Origin: Streptomyces sp. ISL-87
GTDB taxonomy: Bacteria > Actinomycetota > Actinomycetes > Streptomycetales > Streptomycetaceae
DNA length: 60,048 nt
Assembly (NCBI RefSeq): GCF_018614095.1
Contig: NZ_JAGGOY010000059.1
Coordinates: forward strand, 137,980 to 198,027
Direction: 5' to 3'
Shown here: piece by piece, positions 1 to 8,414 of the stretch
Numbering within the stretch: position 1 is the first letter of the stretch
Layout of the letters: every line of letters begins with the position of its first letter
Notes under the pieces: generated by a model
Databases searched by the model: none
The model's input: only the letters and a program-made list of their open reading frames with translations
What the model was told of the DNA's origin: nothing
Position numbers and translations under genes: made by a program

Positions 1-16
1 CTTGCCGGTCACGGCA

Positions 17-868
17 CTAGAAGGGGTGCCAGCGCATTTCCGTGTCGCCGTCCCGCAGCGAGGCGACCCGGCGGCGGAATTCGGCCAGGGCCTTCGGGTT
101 GGCGGGGGCGTGCTGGGCGACCCAGGCACAGCTGGCGGTCTCGCGTGCGCCGCGCAGGACCGCGCAGCCCTCCCAGTCGCGGACGTCCCAGCCGTACGCC
201 GCCGCGAAGGCCTCGTACGCCTCGGCGGGCAGGCCGTAGCGGTCGCGGGACAGAGCCATCACCACGAGGTCGTGCTCGCGCAGGTCGGCCGAGACGGTCT
301 CCAGGTCCACCAGGACCGGGCCGGCCGGGCCCACGTGGACGTTGCGGGGGAGGGCGTCGCCGTGGATCGGGCCCACGGGGAGGTGCGGAGTGAGCCCGGC
401 GACCTCGTCGGCGTAGGCATCGCGCCGGGCCCGCAGGTACGCCGCGTCCGCCGGGTCGATGGCCTCGCCGGCCAGCCGGAGCCAGCGCTCGACGCCGCCG
501 AGCAGGTCCCGAGGGGGCAGGCCGAACGGTGGCGCGGGCAGCGCGTGGATCCGCCGCAGCAGCGCCGCGAGGTCCTCGGGGCCGGCCGGGCGCAGTGCGC
601 CCGGAAGCCGGTGCCACAGGGTCACCGGATGCCCGTCCACCAGCCGGGGCTTCGGCTCGGCCGCGCGGACGGCGGGCACCCCGGACTCGGCGAGCCAGCC
701 CGCCACCGCGAGCTCCCGCTCGGCGCGCTCCAGCAGGGCCGCCTCCCGGGCCACCTTCACCACCAGGTCGCCCAGCGCGAAGACCGCGTTCTCGCCGAGG
801 GCGAGCAGCTCGGCCCGGCCGGCCAGGCCCGCCGCCGCGAGTACGTCCCTGGCACGCGCCTCGTCCAT
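17..868 (-). CDS. APH-family phosphotransferase
   Basis: This protein of about 283 aa has the aminoglycoside-phosphotransferase/choline-kinase fold. A likely ATP-binding Lys lies in VVKVAR near residue 38. The catalytic-loop motif HGDALPRN gives H169, D171 and N176, and the metal-binding Asp is in VDLE near 188. The family transfers the gamma-phosphate of ATP to small hydroxylated molecules; the substrate cannot be read from sequence, and resistance is not implied. I chose the ATG at 868; an in-frame ATG at 883 would add five residues. It is divergent from the sugar ABC transporter, with 132 bp between the starts. Confidence 0.85.
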   Translation of the reverse strand: MDEARARDVLAAAGLAGRAELLALGENAVFALGDLVVKVAREAALLERAERELAVAGWLAESGVPAVRAAEPKPRLVDGHPVTLWHRLPGALRPAGPEDLAALLRRIHALPAPPFGLPPRDLLGGVERWLRLAGEAIDPADAAYLRARRDAYADEVAGLTPHLPVGPIHGDALPRNVHVGPAGPVLVDLETVSADLREHDLVVMALSRDRYGLPAEAYEAFAAAYGWDVRDWEGCAVLRGARETASCAWVAQHAPANPKALAEFRRRVASLRDGDTEMRWHPF

Positions 869-1000
869 GCCGTGTCTCCGCATCGTCGTGAATCCGCCAA
901 GTCTCCCATCCAGGTGTGCGGAACCTTGACGCGCCAACGGGGGCTGCGCACGATGACCGAGGCGGATCGGATCCGGATGATCCACCCGGAAGGGGGGGAA

Positions 1001-1903
1001 ATGGCCACCCCGTCGGCCACTCCCGCGCGTCGCCGCTCCGATCACGGAGCCTGGTTCCTGGTCCTGCCCGCGCTCATCCCGATCCTGCTGCTCAGCGTCG
1101 GCCCGCTGCTCTACGGCATCGCCCTCGCCTTCACCGACTCCCAGTCCGGCAGGACCGCCCCCACCCAGTGGGCGGGCGCGCTCAACTTCCAGGACCTGCT
1201 GCACGACCGGCTGTTCTGGGACTCCTTCCGGATCGGCCTGCTGTGGGCGATCGGCGTCACCGTGCCGCAGTTCCTACTGGCCCTCGGCCTCGCCCTCCTG
1301 CTCAACCAGAACCTCCGCTTCCGCTGGCTGGCCCGGTCGCTCGCGATCATCCCGTGGGCCATGCCCGAGGTGGTCGTCGGCATCATGTGGCGGCTCGTCT
1401 ACCACCCCGACGCGGGCGTACTGAACGAAACCCTGTCCGGCCTCGGCCTCGCCGGGGACACCGACTGGCTCAGCGGCCTGGCCACCGCCCTGCCCGCCGT
1501 GATCGTCGTCGGCGTCTGGGCGGGCATGCCCCAGACCACCGTGGCGCTCCTCGCCGGCCTGCAGAACAGCCCGCACGAACTCCACGAGGCCGCCGCCCTC
1601 GACGGGGCCGGGGCCTGGCGCCGCTTCCGGGCCGTGACCTGGCCCGCGATCAAGCCCGTGGCGCTGTCCGTCTCCGCGCTCAACTTCATCTGGAACTTCA
1701 ATTCCTTCGCCCTGGTCTACGTCCTCACCAACGGCGGGCCCGGCGGCCGCACCCGGCTTCCGATGCTCTTCGCCTACGAAGAGGCCTTCCGTTACGGGCA
1801 GTTCGGCTACGCCGCGGCCATGGGGTGCGTGATGGTCGCCGTGGTCTCCGTACTGCTCGCCGTGTACCTGGCCGGCCGGCTGAAGGGAGGGGACGCGCGG
1901 TGA
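1001..1903 (+). CDS. Carbohydrate ABC transporter permease (MalF type)
   Basis: This inner-membrane permease of about 300 aa belongs to the CUT1 sugar-transporter class. Six hydrophobic segments are visible, starting with FLVLPALIPILLLSV after a short basic N-terminus. The cytoplasmic EAA loop that contacts the ATPase reads EAAALDGAGAWRRFR. The ATG at 1001 follows a purine-rich ribosome-binding stretch (GGAAGGGGGGG). The much longer upstream open frame lies opposite the APH gene and is a shadow. The gene overlaps the next permease by 4 nt (GTGA), so the two are translationally coupled. The sugar transported is unknown. Confidence 0.92.
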   Translation: MATPSATPARRRSDHGAWFLVLPALIPILLLSVGPLLYGIALAFTDSQSGRTAPTQWAGALNFQDLLHDRLFWDSFRIGLLWAIGVTVPQFLLALGLALLLNQNLRFRWLARSLAIIPWAMPEVVVGIMWRLVYHPDAGVLNETLSGLGLAGDTDWLSGLATALPAVIVVGVWAGMPQTTVALLAGLQNSPHELHEAAALDGAGAWRRFRAVTWPAIKPVALSVSALNFIWNFNSFALVYVLTNGGPGGRTRLPMLFAYEEAFRYGQFGYAAAMGCVMVAVVSVLLAVYLAGRLKGGDAR

Positions 1904-2739
1904 ACACCCGGACCCCGCGCCCCGTACGGGCGGCGCAGTACCTGGCCCTCGCCGGCTATCTCGCCTTCCTCGCCCTCCCGTTCCTGTGGCTCGTCTCCAC
2001 CGCCTTCAAACCCGCGCGGGAACTCGGCAGCCTGGACCCCACCTGGATCCCGAGGAACCCCACCCTCGGCAACTTCCGCCAGGCGTTCGAGGAGCAGCCG
2101 CTGCTGCACGCCGCCCTCAACAGCCTGATCGCCGCCCTGTGCGCGGCCGTGGTCTCCGTACTGCTCGCCACCCCGACGGCCTTCGTCCTCGCCCGCCGGC
2201 GGGGCCGGATGTCCGCCGCGGCCACCGGCTGGGTCGTGGTCAGCCAGGCGTTCCCGTTCGTGCTGGTGATCATCCCGCTGTTCCTGGTGCTCAAGAACCT
2301 GCACCTGATCAACTCGGTGCCGGGCCTGATCCTCGTCTACGTCGTCTGGTCGCTGCCCTTCGCCCTGTGGATGCTGACCGGGTACGTCCGGGCCGTGCCG
2401 CCGGAACTGGAGGAGGCGGCGGCGATGGACGGAGCCGGCCGGCTGCGCACCCTGGTCTCTGTGGTCGCCCCACTGCTCGCCCCGGGGATCGTGGCCACCG
2501 CGCTCTTCGCGTTCATCACCGCCTGGAACGAGTTCTTCTTCGCCCTCGTCCTCCTCAAGTCCCCGGAGAAGCAGACCTTGCCGGTCGTCCTGACCCACTT
2601 CCTCGGCGCGGAGGGAGCCGCCGACCTCGGACCGCTCGCCGCCGCGGCGTTCCTCGCGACGCTGCCCTCGCTGGTGATCTTCTCGGTGATCCAGAAGCGC
2701 ATCACCGGCGGCATGCTGGCGGGGGCGGTGAAGAGCTGA
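1900..2739 (+). CDS. Carbohydrate ABC transporter permease (MalG type)
   Basis: This is the second CUT1 permease, about 279 aa, with six predicted membrane spans and the EAA loop EAAAMDGAGRLRTLV. It should pair with the upstream MalF-type protein to form the sugar channel. It begins at a GTG overlapping the preceding stop. Its own stop overlaps the ATG of the binding-protein gene by one base (TGATG). The locus carries no ATPase gene; in streptomycetes the shared ATPase MsiK commonly energises such orphan sugar transporters, and that is inferred here. Confidence 0.92.
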   Translation: MNTRTPRPVRAAQYLALAGYLAFLALPFLWLVSTAFKPARELGSLDPTWIPRNPTLGNFRQAFEEQPLLHAALNSLIAALCAAVVSVLLATPTAFVLARRRGRMSAAATGWVVVSQAFPFVLVIIPLFLVLKNLHLINSVPGLILVYVVWSLPFALWMLTGYVRAVPPELEEAAAMDGAGRLRTLVSVVAPLLAPGIVATALFAFITAWNEFFFALVLLKSPEKQTLPVVLTHFLGAEGAADLGPLAAAAFLATLPSLVIFSVIQKRITGGMLAGAVKS

Positions 2740-4064
2740 TGCCGGTCCTCTCCGAAGCCCGCCGCGCGCGGGCGGCCGTAGCGGCCCTGGTCCTGGCCTT
2801 GCTGGCCGCCCTGCTCGGCGGCTGTTCCGCGGCCGGCCGCCGGGGTGAGGGCCCTGACCGGAAAATCAGCATCCGGTTCCAGTCGCTGGCCTGGCAGAAG
2901 GAGTCCGTCGACGCCAACAAGGCCCTGGTCGCTGAGTGGAACGCCGCCCACCCCGGCATCCAGGTCCAGTACGTCCAGGGAAGCTGGAGCAGCGTCCACG
3001 ACCAGCTGCTGACCTCCTTCGAGGGCGGCGAGGCCCCGGACGTGATCCACGACGCCTCCGACGACCTGGCCGACTTCGCGTACGGCGGCTACCTCGCCGA
3101 CCTGCGGCCGCTGCTCTCCGACCGGCTGAAGGCCGATATCCCGGCCCGCAGCTGGGAGACCACCGCCTTCGGCGCGGACGGCGGGGTGTACGGGGTGCCC
3201 TTCCTCCAGGAGCCCCGGGTCCTGATGGCCAACTCCGCGCTGCTGCGCTCCTCGGGGGTCCGCATCCCGACCCCCGAAGCCCCCTGGAGCTGGGCGGAGT
3301 TCCGTACCGCGGCCAGGCAGCTCACCGCCGACGGGCGGTACGGGGTGGCGTGGCCGCTCAAGGAGCCCGTCTCCGCGACCCTCAACCTCGGCGTGTCCGC
3401 GGGCGGCCGGCTCTTCCACCGCGAGCCTCACGGGAAGGTCAGGATCCGCTGGGCCGAGGGCGACGCGGTCGTCCCCTCCACCATCCGGACCCAGGTCGAC
3501 ACCGACCACAGCGCCTCCCGCTCCACCCTCGCGATGGGCGGGTCCGACACCCTGCCGGGCTTCTTCGCCGGCAAGTACGCCATGGTGCCGCTCGGGTTCT
3601 CGTACCGTCAGCAGATCGTCCGGCAGGCCCCGCCCGGATTCGAGTGGCAGGTGCTGCCTCCGCCGCAGGGCGCGGACGGCCTGGCCCAGGGGGTCAGCCC
3701 GCAGACCCTGTCCATCGCCCAGGACAGCCCCCACAAGAAGGAGGCGGCCGCCTTCATCGACTTCCTGCTGCGCCCGGCGAACATGGTCCGCCTCGCCCGC
3801 GGCGACTGGATGCTGCCGACCGGTACGCAGGCCCTCGCCGACCCCGCACTGCGCACCCCCGAGCTCGGCTGGGCCACGGGCGCGGCCCTGGCCGGGCAGC
3901 TGCGCCCGGCGCCAGCGCAGTCGGTGCGCGGCTACCCGGAGTGGAAGGACAAGGTGGCGACCCCCGCCCTTCAGGAGTACTACAGCGGCGCGATCGGCGC
4001 CGCCGAGCTGGAACGGCGCCTGGTGGAAGATGGCAACCGGGTCCTGGCCCGGTACCAGAGGTAA
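2739..4064 (+). CDS. Extracellular sugar-binding lipoprotein of ABC transporter
   Basis: This substrate-binding protein of about 441 aa is of the SBP_bac_1 (MalE-like) type. The N-terminus is a lipoprotein signal: a basic MPVLSEARRAR, a hydrophobic Leu/Ala core, and the lipobox LLGGC followed by SAAG. The mature part has family features such as the substrate-lobe segment GEAPDVIHDA and the aromatic-rich C-terminus. It is the last gene of the three-gene operon, overlapping the second permease by one base. It should capture an oligosaccharide or related sugar outside the cell; the ligand cannot be named. Confidence 0.9.
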   Translation: MPVLSEARRARAAVAALVLALLAALLGGCSAAGRRGEGPDRKISIRFQSLAWQKESVDANKALVAEWNAAHPGIQVQYVQGSWSSVHDQLLTSFEGGEAPDVIHDASDDLADFAYGGYLADLRPLLSDRLKADIPARSWETTAFGADGGVYGVPFLQEPRVLMANSALLRSSGVRIPTPEAPWSWAEFRTAARQLTADGRYGVAWPLKEPVSATLNLGVSAGGRLFHREPHGKVRIRWAEGDAVVPSTIRTQVDTDHSASRSTLAMGGSDTLPGFFAGKYAMVPLGFSYRQQIVRQAPPGFEWQVLPPPQGADGLAQGVSPQTLSIAQDSPHKKEAAAFIDFLLRPANMVRLARGDWMLPTGTQALADPALRTPELGWATGAALAGQLRPAPAQSVRGYPEWKDKVATPALQEYYSGAIGAAELERRLVEDGNRVLARYQR

Positions 4065-4107
4065 GAGACACGCGCGCACTGTCGGCGGTCCGCCCTATCG
4101 TTCGGGC

Positions 4108-4674
4108 ATGACGACTCGCACCCCTCAGAAGTTCGCCGCGCTGCTGCGCGGCATCAATGTCGGCGGGAGCAGGAAGGTCCCGATGGCGGAGCTGCGCGAG
4201 GTCCTGGAGGGCCTGGGCCACGCCGATGTCCAGACGTACCTGCAGAGCGGCAACGTCGTGTTCAGCAGCACGAAGAAGGACCCCGTGGCCCTCGCCCGGG
4301 AACTGGAGGCGGCCATCGAGGCCCACTTCGGCTTCAAGGTGTCCTGCCTGGTGCTGGACGGCGCATACCTGCGCGCCGTCGCAGACGCCTGTCCCTTCCC
4401 GGCCGCCGAGCTGGAGGGCAAGCAGCTCCACGCCTCCTTCTTCTCCGAACAGCCCCCCGAGGACCGCTTCGCGGCGATCGACGGGCCCTCGTACCTCCCG
4501 GAGGAGTTCCGGATCGGCGACCGGGTCGTCTACCTCTACGCCCCGAACGGCCTCGGCCGCTCAAAGCTGGCGGAGGCCCTCAACAGGCCCGCGGTGGTGA
4601 AGGGCATCGACGTGACGAGCCGCAACTGGAACACGGTCGCCAAGCTGGTCGAGCTGACGGCGGACGCCCCCTGA
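4108..4674 (+). CDS. DUF1697 domain-containing protein
   Basis: This cytoplasmic protein of about 188 aa matches DUF1697, a family without an established function. Typical features are the N-terminal LLRGINVGG, then LQSGNVVF and the C-terminal TSRNWNTV segment. I chose the ATG at 4108. TATCGT at 4096-4101 sits only a few bases upstream and no ribosome-binding site is visible, so a leaderless transcript is plausible. It stands alone between the sugar transporter operon and a convergent aldo/keto reductase whose stop is 27 nt away. Confidence 0.85.
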   Translation: MTTRTPQKFAALLRGINVGGSRKVPMAELREVLEGLGHADVQTYLQSGNVVFSSTKKDPVALARELEAAIEAHFGFKVSCLVLDGAYLRAVADACPFPAAELEGKQLHASFFSEQPPEDRFAAIDGPSYLPEEFRIGDRVVYLYAPNGLGRSKLAEALNRPAVVKGIDVTSRNWNTVAKLVELTADAP

Positions 4675-4701
4675 CCCCGAGCGGTCCCCGGAAGACAGAC
4701 C

Positions 4702-5550
4702 CTAGTCGGCCAGTGCGTCCAGCAGCGCCAGTTCCCGCGCCGTGAGGTGGATCGTCGCCGCGTCCAGGTTCTCGGCGAGGTGGGAGAGGGAACCCGTGCC
4801 CGGGGTGGGGCACAGGACCGGCGAGTGGTGGAGGAGCCAGGCCAGGGCGATCTGGCCCGGGCCCGCCCCGTGCTCGGCGGCCACCGCGGTGACGGCGGCC
4901 GCGCTCTCGTGGGGCAGGGTCCCGCTGCCGAGGGGGTAGTACGGGAGGAAGGCGATCCCGCGTGCCTCGCACAGTGCGAGCACCTCGGCCGACGAGCGGT
5001 CCAGCAGGTTGTACGGGTTCTGCACCGAGGCGATCGGGGCCGACTCCAGTGCCAGCCGCAGCTGTTCGGCCGTGACCGTGTCCAGGCCTATGTGCCGGAT
5101 CTTGCCCTCCGCCCGCAACCGGGCCAGCTCGCCCAGCTGTTCGGCCATCGGGACCGCCGGGTCGAAGCGGTGCAGCTGATAGAGGCCGATGCTGTCCACA
5201 CGCAGCCGCCGCAGACTCGCCTCGCACTGGGCCCGGAGCTGCTCCGGACGGCCCGCACAGTGCCACCGGTCGGGGCCGGTGCGCACCACCCCGCCCTTCG
5301 TGGCGATCACGAGCCGCTCGTCGTACGGGTGCAGGGACTCCGCGATCAGTTCCTCGGCCAGGTCGGGACCGTAGTTGTCGGCCGTGTCGAGCAAGGTGAC
5401 CCCGCGCTCGACCGCCGAGTGCAGCAGCGCCACGGCCTCCGCCCGCCCGCCACGCGGGCCCCAGTAGCCGGGGCCGACCAGACCGCCCGTGCCGAGGCCG
5501 AGCCGGCGTACGGGCAGATCCCCACCGAGACTGAACGTCAAGTCCATCAT
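4702..5550 (-). CDS. Aldo/keto reductase
   Basis: This NADPH-dependent aldo/keto reductase of about 282 aa is a cytosolic (beta/alpha)8-barrel. The catalytic tetrad is recognisable: D55 and Y60 in DTADNY, K85 in VIATKGG, and a His in LYQLHRF. The C-terminal cofactor-binding part contains CPTPGTGS. I chose the first of two adjacent ATGs at 5550; the second, at 5547, is equally possible. It is divergent from the PanE-like gene with only 44 bp between starts, so the two promoters must overlap. The substrate is unknown. Confidence 0.88.
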   Translation of the reverse strand: MMDLTFSLGGDLPVRRLGLGTGGLVGPGYWGPRGGRAEAVALLHSAVERGVTLLDTADNYGPDLAEELIAESLHPYDERLVIATKGGVVRTGPDRWHCAGRPEQLRAQCEASLRRLRVDSIGLYQLHRFDPAVPMAEQLGELARLRAEGKIRHIGLDTVTAEQLRLALESAPIASVQNPYNLLDRSSAEVLALCEARGIAFLPYYPLGSGTLPHESAAAVTAVAAEHGAGPGQIALAWLLHHSPVLCPTPGTGSLSHLAENLDAATIHLTARELALLDALAD

Positions 5551-5594
5551 GGCCCGACGGTAACCCACGGCGCAGGATGTGCCAGGCTCACGGC

Positions 5595-6596
5595 ATGCGT
5601 TACATCATCATCGGCGCCGGGGCGATCGGCGCGTCCATCGGCGGCCGGCTCGCCGAAGCCGGCCATGAGGTCGTACTCGTCGCACGCGGCGCGCACGCGG
5701 AGGCGATCAAGGCGGAGGGGCTGAGGCTCACGACGGCGGACGGGGAGCGGGTGCACCGGTTGCCGGTCGTCACCGGGCCCGCGGAGCTGGGTCAACTGCG
5801 GCCGGACGATGTGCTGCTGCTGGCCGTGAAGACCCAGGACGCGATCGCCGCGCTCGACGCGTGGGGCGACGCGGAGGTCGCGGGCGGCGGTACGGCGGCG
5901 CAGCGGCTGCCGGTGCTGTGCGCGCAGAACGGGGTCGAGAGCGAGCGGCTGGCCCTACGGCGCTTCGCGCGGGTGTACGGGGTGTGCGTCTGGCTGCCCT
6001 CCACGTTCCTGGAGCCGGGCGTGGTGTCGGCGCTGTGCACACCGCTGACCGGGATCCTGCACCTGGGCAGGGCGGCAGGAGGGACCGACAAGCTCGTCCA
6101 CCGGATCGCGGCCGACCTGGAGCGGTCCGGGTTCGAGGCGCCGGTGGTCGAGGACGTGATGCGGTGGAAGTACGCGAAGCTGCTGGGAAACCTGGGGAAC
6201 GCGATCCAGGCGACGACGGGCCCGGAGCCCCACCCGGCGAAGGCGGCGCTGCTGGTGCGGGCGATCCGGGAGGGCAAGGCCGTGTTCGAGGCGGCCGGGA
6301 TCGCCCGTGCCTCCGACGCGGAGCAGTCGGCGGCCCGCGACGGAAAGGTGGAGCCGGCGCCGGGTGTGCGGGGCGGGTCGTCCTGGCAATCACTGGCGCG
6401 GGGCACGGGATCGGTGGAGGCGGACTATCTCAACGGTGAGATCTCGATGCTGGGCCGCCTGCACGGTGTGCCGACCCCGGTGAACGACACGCTCCGCCAC
6501 GCGGCGAACATCTTCGCCCGCGAGGGGCTGCCGCCGGGTGCGATGTCCGTCGAGGACCTGACGGCCCTGGCCGACGAGGCCGCGGGTCGGGCGTAG
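5595..6596 (+). CDS. 2-dehydropantoate 2-reductase family protein (PanE/ApbA)
   Basis: The protein is about 333 aa, has an N-terminal Rossmann motif GAGAIG (residues 7-12) and ketopantoate reductase domains. A conserved Lys lies in RWKYAKLLGN and the helical C-terminal domain contains the NGEI motif. The family reduces ketopantoate to pantoate for coenzyme A synthesis with NADPH, but actinomycetes often carry several paralogues. No other pantothenate gene is nearby, so the physiological substrate is uncertain. The ATG at 5595 starts exactly at the nucleotide-binding strand. An upstream in-frame ATG at 5577 would add six atypical residues. Confidence 0.85.
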   Translation: MRYIIIGAGAIGASIGGRLAEAGHEVVLVARGAHAEAIKAEGLRLTTADGERVHRLPVVTGPAELGQLRPDDVLLLAVKTQDAIAALDAWGDAEVAGGGTAAQRLPVLCAQNGVESERLALRRFARVYGVCVWLPSTFLEPGVVSALCTPLTGILHLGRAAGGTDKLVHRIAADLERSGFEAPVVEDVMRWKYAKLLGNLGNAIQATTGPEPHPAKAALLVRAIREGKAVFEAAGIARASDAEQSAARDGKVEPAPGVRGGSSWQSLARGTGSVEADYLNGEISMLGRLHGVPTPVNDTLRHAANIFAREGLPPGAMSVEDLTALADEAAGRA

Positions 6597-6670
6597 CCGC
6601 CGTGCGCGTGCGCGGGTGCCGCTGTGCGGAGCCGTCCCCGCCCCGCCCCGCCGCGCCCCTTCCCGAAACC

Positions 6671-6713
6671 GGGCTCTGCCCGGACCCGGTCCTCAAACGC
6701 CGGACGGGCTGGA
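6671..6713 (-). repeat. Dispersed GC-rich intergenic repeat, copy A
   Basis: This is a diverged copy of an element also found at 33697-33743, 33750-33784, 52010-52056 and 52130-52174. The shared core reads CTCAAACGCCGG on this strand, flanked by a GC-rich mini-palindrome and GGGCTGGA. It lies between convergent genes. Confidence 0.65.
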
Positions 6714-6741
6714 AATGCCGCTGCGCGGCATCATCCAGCCC
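6706..6741. terminator. Strong hairpin between convergent genes
   Basis: GGGCTGGA (6706-6713) pairs with TCCAGCCC (6734-6741), and ATGCCGC (6715-6721) pairs with GCGGCAT (6725-6731) around a TGC loop. A small bulge separates the two stems. No U-tract follows, as is usual in Streptomyces. It sits between the ends of the PanE-like gene and the sirohydrochlorin chelatase gene and could serve both. Confidence 0.6.
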
Positions 6742-6753
6742 CGTCGGCGCGAG

Positions 6754-7509
6754 TCAGGCCGTCAGGGCCGGGAGCAGGGCCGGGGCGGAGGCGGCCGCGT
6801 CGTAGCGGCGCAGCAGGAGGCGGGCCAGTTCCGGCGCCGCTCCCAGGACACCGGCCACGAAGTCCGCGCCCGACTCGACGGCGCCCGTCGCGATGCGGTC
6901 CGGGAGCCGGCCCGGGGCGATGACGTACGGGGCCACCGCCACCCGCCGGGCGCCCTCCGCGCGCAGGGCCCGTACGGCGTCCTCCGTACGGGGAAGGGCA
7001 GCGGAGGCGAACGCAGGCCGCACGGCGCACCAACCGGTGTGCCGCCACTCCCGCGCGATTTCAGCGATCACTGCGATCGCCTCCGGGTCTGTGGAGCCGG
7101 CGGACGCGAGTACCACCGCGGTGGTGGCGCGGTCCGCCGGGGTGATGCCCGCCTCCGCGAGGCGGCGCTCCAGGGCCGAGACCAGGAGCGGGGACGGGCC
7201 GAGGACGTCGGCGACGGAGACCGAGAGGCCGGGGAGGCGGGTCGTGGCCTCCGACAGGACCGCCGGGATGTCCGCCTTCGCGTGGAAGGCCCGGGTGAGG
7301 AGCAGCGGGAGGGCGACGACGTCGCGGACTCCCGACAGGTACAGGGACGACAGGACCTGGTCGACGCGCGGGGCGTTGAAGTCCAGGTAGGCCGTCTCCA
7401 CCCGCAGCCCGGGCCGCAGCGCCCGTACCCGCCGGGTGAGGGCGTGCACGGTCGCCGCGTGCCGCGGGTCGCGGCTGCCGTGGGCTATGACCAGAAGTGC
7501 GGGAGACAC
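6754..7509 (-). CDS. Sirohydrochlorin chelatase (CbiX/SirB type)
   Basis: This protein of about 251 aa has two consecutive CbiX-like domains. The metal-coordinating His is visible in VIAHGSRDP (H10) and another in AFHAKADIP. The family inserts Fe2+ or Co2+ into sirohydrochlorin. As the last gene after the sulfonate transporter in a sulfur locus headed by a siroheme-dependent sulfite reductase, an iron chelatase completing siroheme is the likely role. It starts at GTG 7509, 5 nt after the permease stop, so it is probably cotranscribed with the transporter. Confidence 0.85.
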   Translation of the reverse strand: MSPALLVIAHGSRDPRHAATVHALTRRVRALRPGLRVETAYLDFNAPRVDQVLSSLYLSGVRDVVALPLLLTRAFHAKADIPAVLSEATTRLPGLSVSVADVLGPSPLLVSALERRLAEAGITPADRATTAVVLASAGSTDPEAIAVIAEIAREWRHTGWCAVRPAFASAALPRTEDAVRALRAEGARRVAVAPYVIAPGRLPDRIATGAVESGADFVAGVLGAAPELARLLLRRYDAAASAPALLPALTA

Positions 7510-7514
7510 GGGAC

Positions 7515-8414
7515 TCAGCTCTTCACCAGCAGGCCGCGGCTGCGCAGCACCCACCGCTCGACCGGGCTGAAGATCAGCAGGTCGATCGCGATGCCGACGA
7601 CCAGGATCAGGATGATCGCGAGGAACACGCCCGGCATGTCGATGTTGTTGCGGCCGTTCTCCAGCAACTGGCCCAGGCCCAGGCCCAGGTCCGGCGAGGA
7701 GGCGATGATCTCCGCCGCCATCAGCGAGCGCCAGGAGAAGGCCCAGCCCTGCTTCAGGCCGGCCAGGTAGCCCGGCAGCGCGGCCGGCATGACCACGTGC
7801 CAGGTGCCCTTGAGGCCCGTGGCGCCCAGCGTGCGGCCGGCCCGCAGGAACAGCGGCGGGACCTGGTCGACGCCCGACACCAGGCCGTTGGCGATCGACG
7901 GGACGGCGCCGAGCAGGATGACCGCGTACATCATCGAGTCGTTCAGGCCGAGCCAGATGACGGCCGGCGGCACCCACGCCACCGACGGCAGGGACTGCAG
8001 ACCCGACAGGATCGGGCCGATCGCCGCGCGGACGAACTTCACCCGGGAGACCAGCAGACCCAGCGGGGTGCCGATGGCCAGGGCCAGCAGGAAGCCGAGC
8101 AGGCCGCGCGAGACGCTGGTCCAGATGACCTCCAGCAGGGTGCCCTGAAGCCACATCTCGGACAGCCCGTCCCACACCGCGGACGGGGCGGGCAGCTTGG
8201 TCTCCTCGGTGACCTTCGCCGAGACGAGGATCTGCCAGACGGCGAGGACCAGGCCGACGGCGACGAGCGGCGGCAGGATCTTCTTGAGGAGTACCTCACG
8301 GACCGGCGTGCGGTGGGTCTGGACCGCGTCGAGGGCGTCCAGTCCGGCCTCCAGGCCGGCAAGGTCGTCCGTGCCGTTGGCCTTGCCCTTGGACTTGATG
8401 TCAGTGCTGGCCAT
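7515..8414 (-). CDS. ssuC: Sulfonate-type ABC transporter permease
   Basis: This permease of about 299 aa belongs to the SsuC/TauC/NrtB family. After a hydrophilic N-terminus of about 50 residues it has six membrane spans. The EAA-type loop reads RAGRTLGATGLKGTWHVVMP. The ATG at 8414 overlaps the end of the ATPase gene by 14 nt. Position directly downstream of the sulfate assimilation genes supports an organosulfur substrate such as alkanesulfonates or taurine. The family also includes nitrate transporters, so specificity is inferred from context. Confidence 0.85.
   Translation of the reverse strand: MASTDIKSKGKANGTDDLAGLEAGLDALDAVQTHRTPVREVLLKKILPPLVAVGLVLAVWQILVSAKVTEETKLPAPSAVWDGLSEMWLQGTLLEVIWTSVSRGLLGFLLALAIGTPLGLLVSRVKFVRAAIGPILSGLQSLPSVAWVPPAVIWLGLNDSMMYAVILLGAVPSIANGLVSGVDQVPPLFLRAGRTLGATGLKGTWHVVMPAALPGYLAGLKQGWAFSWRSLMAAEIIASSPDLGLGLGQLLENGRNNIDMPGVFLAIILILVVGIAIDLLIFSPVERWVLRSRGLLVKS

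Noticed and set aside
2..1000. Long plus-strand open frame upstream of the first sugar permease
   Set aside because: It is antisense to the APH-like kinase, has no conserved protein features, and only the part from ATG 1001 encodes a recognisable permease.
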